A stretch of DNA of 6,213 nucleotides. Source: Bacillota bacterium. Lineage in GTDB: Bacteria > Bacillota > DTU025. Under the pieces are notes generated by a model. The model was not told where the DNA came from. It saw only the letters and a program-made list of their open reading frames with translations, and did no database searches. The translations under genes were made by a program, and so were the position numbers. Shown here piece after piece: positions 5,466 to 6,213 of the stretch. Location of the stretch: contig DMOT01000054.1 in assembly GCA_003456765.1 (NCBI GenBank), forward strand, positions 1-6,213, given 5' to 3'. The stretch's first letter is position 1; every line of letters begins with the position of its first letter.

Positions 5466-6213
5466 TCAGGACGCAGAATGCGCCCGAACCACATCGACGC
5501 CGGCTTCGATCGCCGCCTCAAGCTTAGAGACATCTCTTCCTCCAGCTTGGGCCATATCGGGCCTGCCACCTCCGCCTCCACCAGCTACTTTGGCCGCTTC
5601 GCGAACTATCGAGCCCGCGTTAAAGCCTTGTTTCACAAGATCGCGGCTTCCCGTCGCAACGAAAAGACCCTTCTCTTCCGCCTTAGATCCCAACAGGACA
5701 ATGCCGGAACCTAGCTTGTCTCGCACAGCGTCTGCCAGATTGCGCAAAGCCTCCGGATCGGCCAGTTCGACAGAGGCAGCTACAACAGGAATGTCATCGA
5801 CCATGATTCTGCCGGCAACCAACGAATCCACGCCGCCAACGGCCAGGCGCTCACGGAGGCGCGCGATCTCCCGCTCCTTCTCCTTCAACTCGCCCAAGAG
5901 CTTCTCCACGCGCTCGACCATCATATCCTCAGGAACCTTAAGAATCTCAGCCAAGCTCTGAAACTCTCTATCCATATCGTTGAAACGCTGGAGGAACGCG
6001 TAACCGGTTATCGCTTCTATTCTGCGAACCCCTGCCGCAATACCGCTTTCTGACACGATTTTGACGAGGCCGATCTCTCCTGTTCGAGACACATGCGTCC
6101 CGCCGCACAATTCCAGACTGATATCGCCGATACCCACCATCCGGACTTCATCGCCATATTTCTCATCAAAGAGTGCTATTGCACCAAGCCTGTGGGCCTC
6201 GTCGATAGTAGTC
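5466..6213 (-). CDS. alaS: Alanyl-tRNA synthetase, C-terminal 248 residues, 5' part beyond the right edge
   Basis: AlaRS charges tRNA-Ala and edits mischarged Ser/Gly. The visible part starts in the editing domain with [20 protein letters not shown], followed by the zinc/editing motif [17 protein letters not shown], where C36 and H40 of the fragment are the expected metal ligands. Next come a linker ([12 protein letters not shown]), a coiled-coil rich in Glu/Lys/Arg (about 80-120 of the fragment), and the C-Ala (DHHA1) domain with [17 protein letters not shown] and the glycine-rich [20 protein letters not shown] segment that marks the end of AlaRS proteins. The protein ends HSAS at a TGA. Catalytic and tRNA-recognition domains lie outside the window. 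An apparent in-frame ATG at 6140 is internal, as the family sequence continues upstream of it to the window edge. It is the first gene of the cluster and shares a probable transcript with ireB. Confidence 0.97.
   Translation of the reverse strand, partial: TTIDEAHRLGAIALFDEKYGDEVRMVGIGDISLELCGGTHVSRTGEIGLVKIVSESGIAAGVRRIEAITGYAFLQRFNDMDREFQSLAEILKVPEDMMVERVEKLLGELKEKEREIARLRERLAVGGVDSLVAGRIMVDDIPVVAASVELADPEALRNLADAVRDKLGSGIVLLGSKAEEKGLFVATGSRDLVKQGFNAGSIVREAAKVAGGGGGGRPDMAQAGGRDVSKLEAAIEAGVDVVRAHSAS

Noticed and set aside
5429..5581. Extension of ireB upstream of ATG 5428
   Set aside because: The frame is open but overlaps the alaS 3' end, and IreB homologues begin at the MS..DET N-terminus.
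6002..6011. Palindrome TAACCGGTTA
   Set aside because: It lies within well-conserved alaS coding sequence and has no nearby promoter, so chance is the simplest explanation.

Overview
The window is a single-strand (minus) gene cluster from a bacterium that is almost certainly a member of the Bacillota (Firmicutes). The gene series alaS, ireB, ruvX, a DUF1292 gene and mltG, read in that order along the minus strand, is the well-known alaS-yrzL-yrrK-yrzB-yrrL order of Bacillus and Clostridia. Base composition is moderately GC-rich. A ferredoxin-type aldo/keto reductase suggests an anaerobe, but this is only an inference. Proteins resemble several families equally well, so I do not name a genus.

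Layout, in the direction of transcription (high to low coordinates): the C-terminal third of alanyl-tRNA synthetase (runs in from the right edge), ireB (small substrate of the IreK/PrkC Ser/Thr kinase), a strong terminator-like hairpin, a 779-residue membrane protein with an N-terminal alkaline-phosphatase-superfamily-like ectodomain, an aldo/keto reductase with two C-terminal [4Fe-4S] motifs, ruvX/yqgF, a 136-nt gap with a promoter candidate, a very acidic DUF1292 protein, a 156-nt gap with a hairpin and a second promoter candidate, and the N-terminal part of the lytic transglycosylase mltG (runs off the left edge). There are no rRNA, tRNA, CRISPR or recognisable mobile elements, and I see no convincing gene on the plus strand. 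No gene-free stretch exceeds 300 bases.

How it fits together: the core genes are housekeeping (tRNA charging, RuvX nuclease) plus envelope growth (IreB signalling, MltG glycan-strand cleavage). The two genes lying between ireB and ruvX are the accessory part and the most interesting. The membrane protein keeps the fold signature of a phosphatase-superfamily domain but seems to have lost most metal ligands. The reductase has Arg where AKR enzymes have catalytic Lys, and its gene is bracketed by a 9-bp direct repeat. The intergenic regions around the mltG and DUF1292 promoters share a GGTTAG motif that occurs nowhere else in the window.
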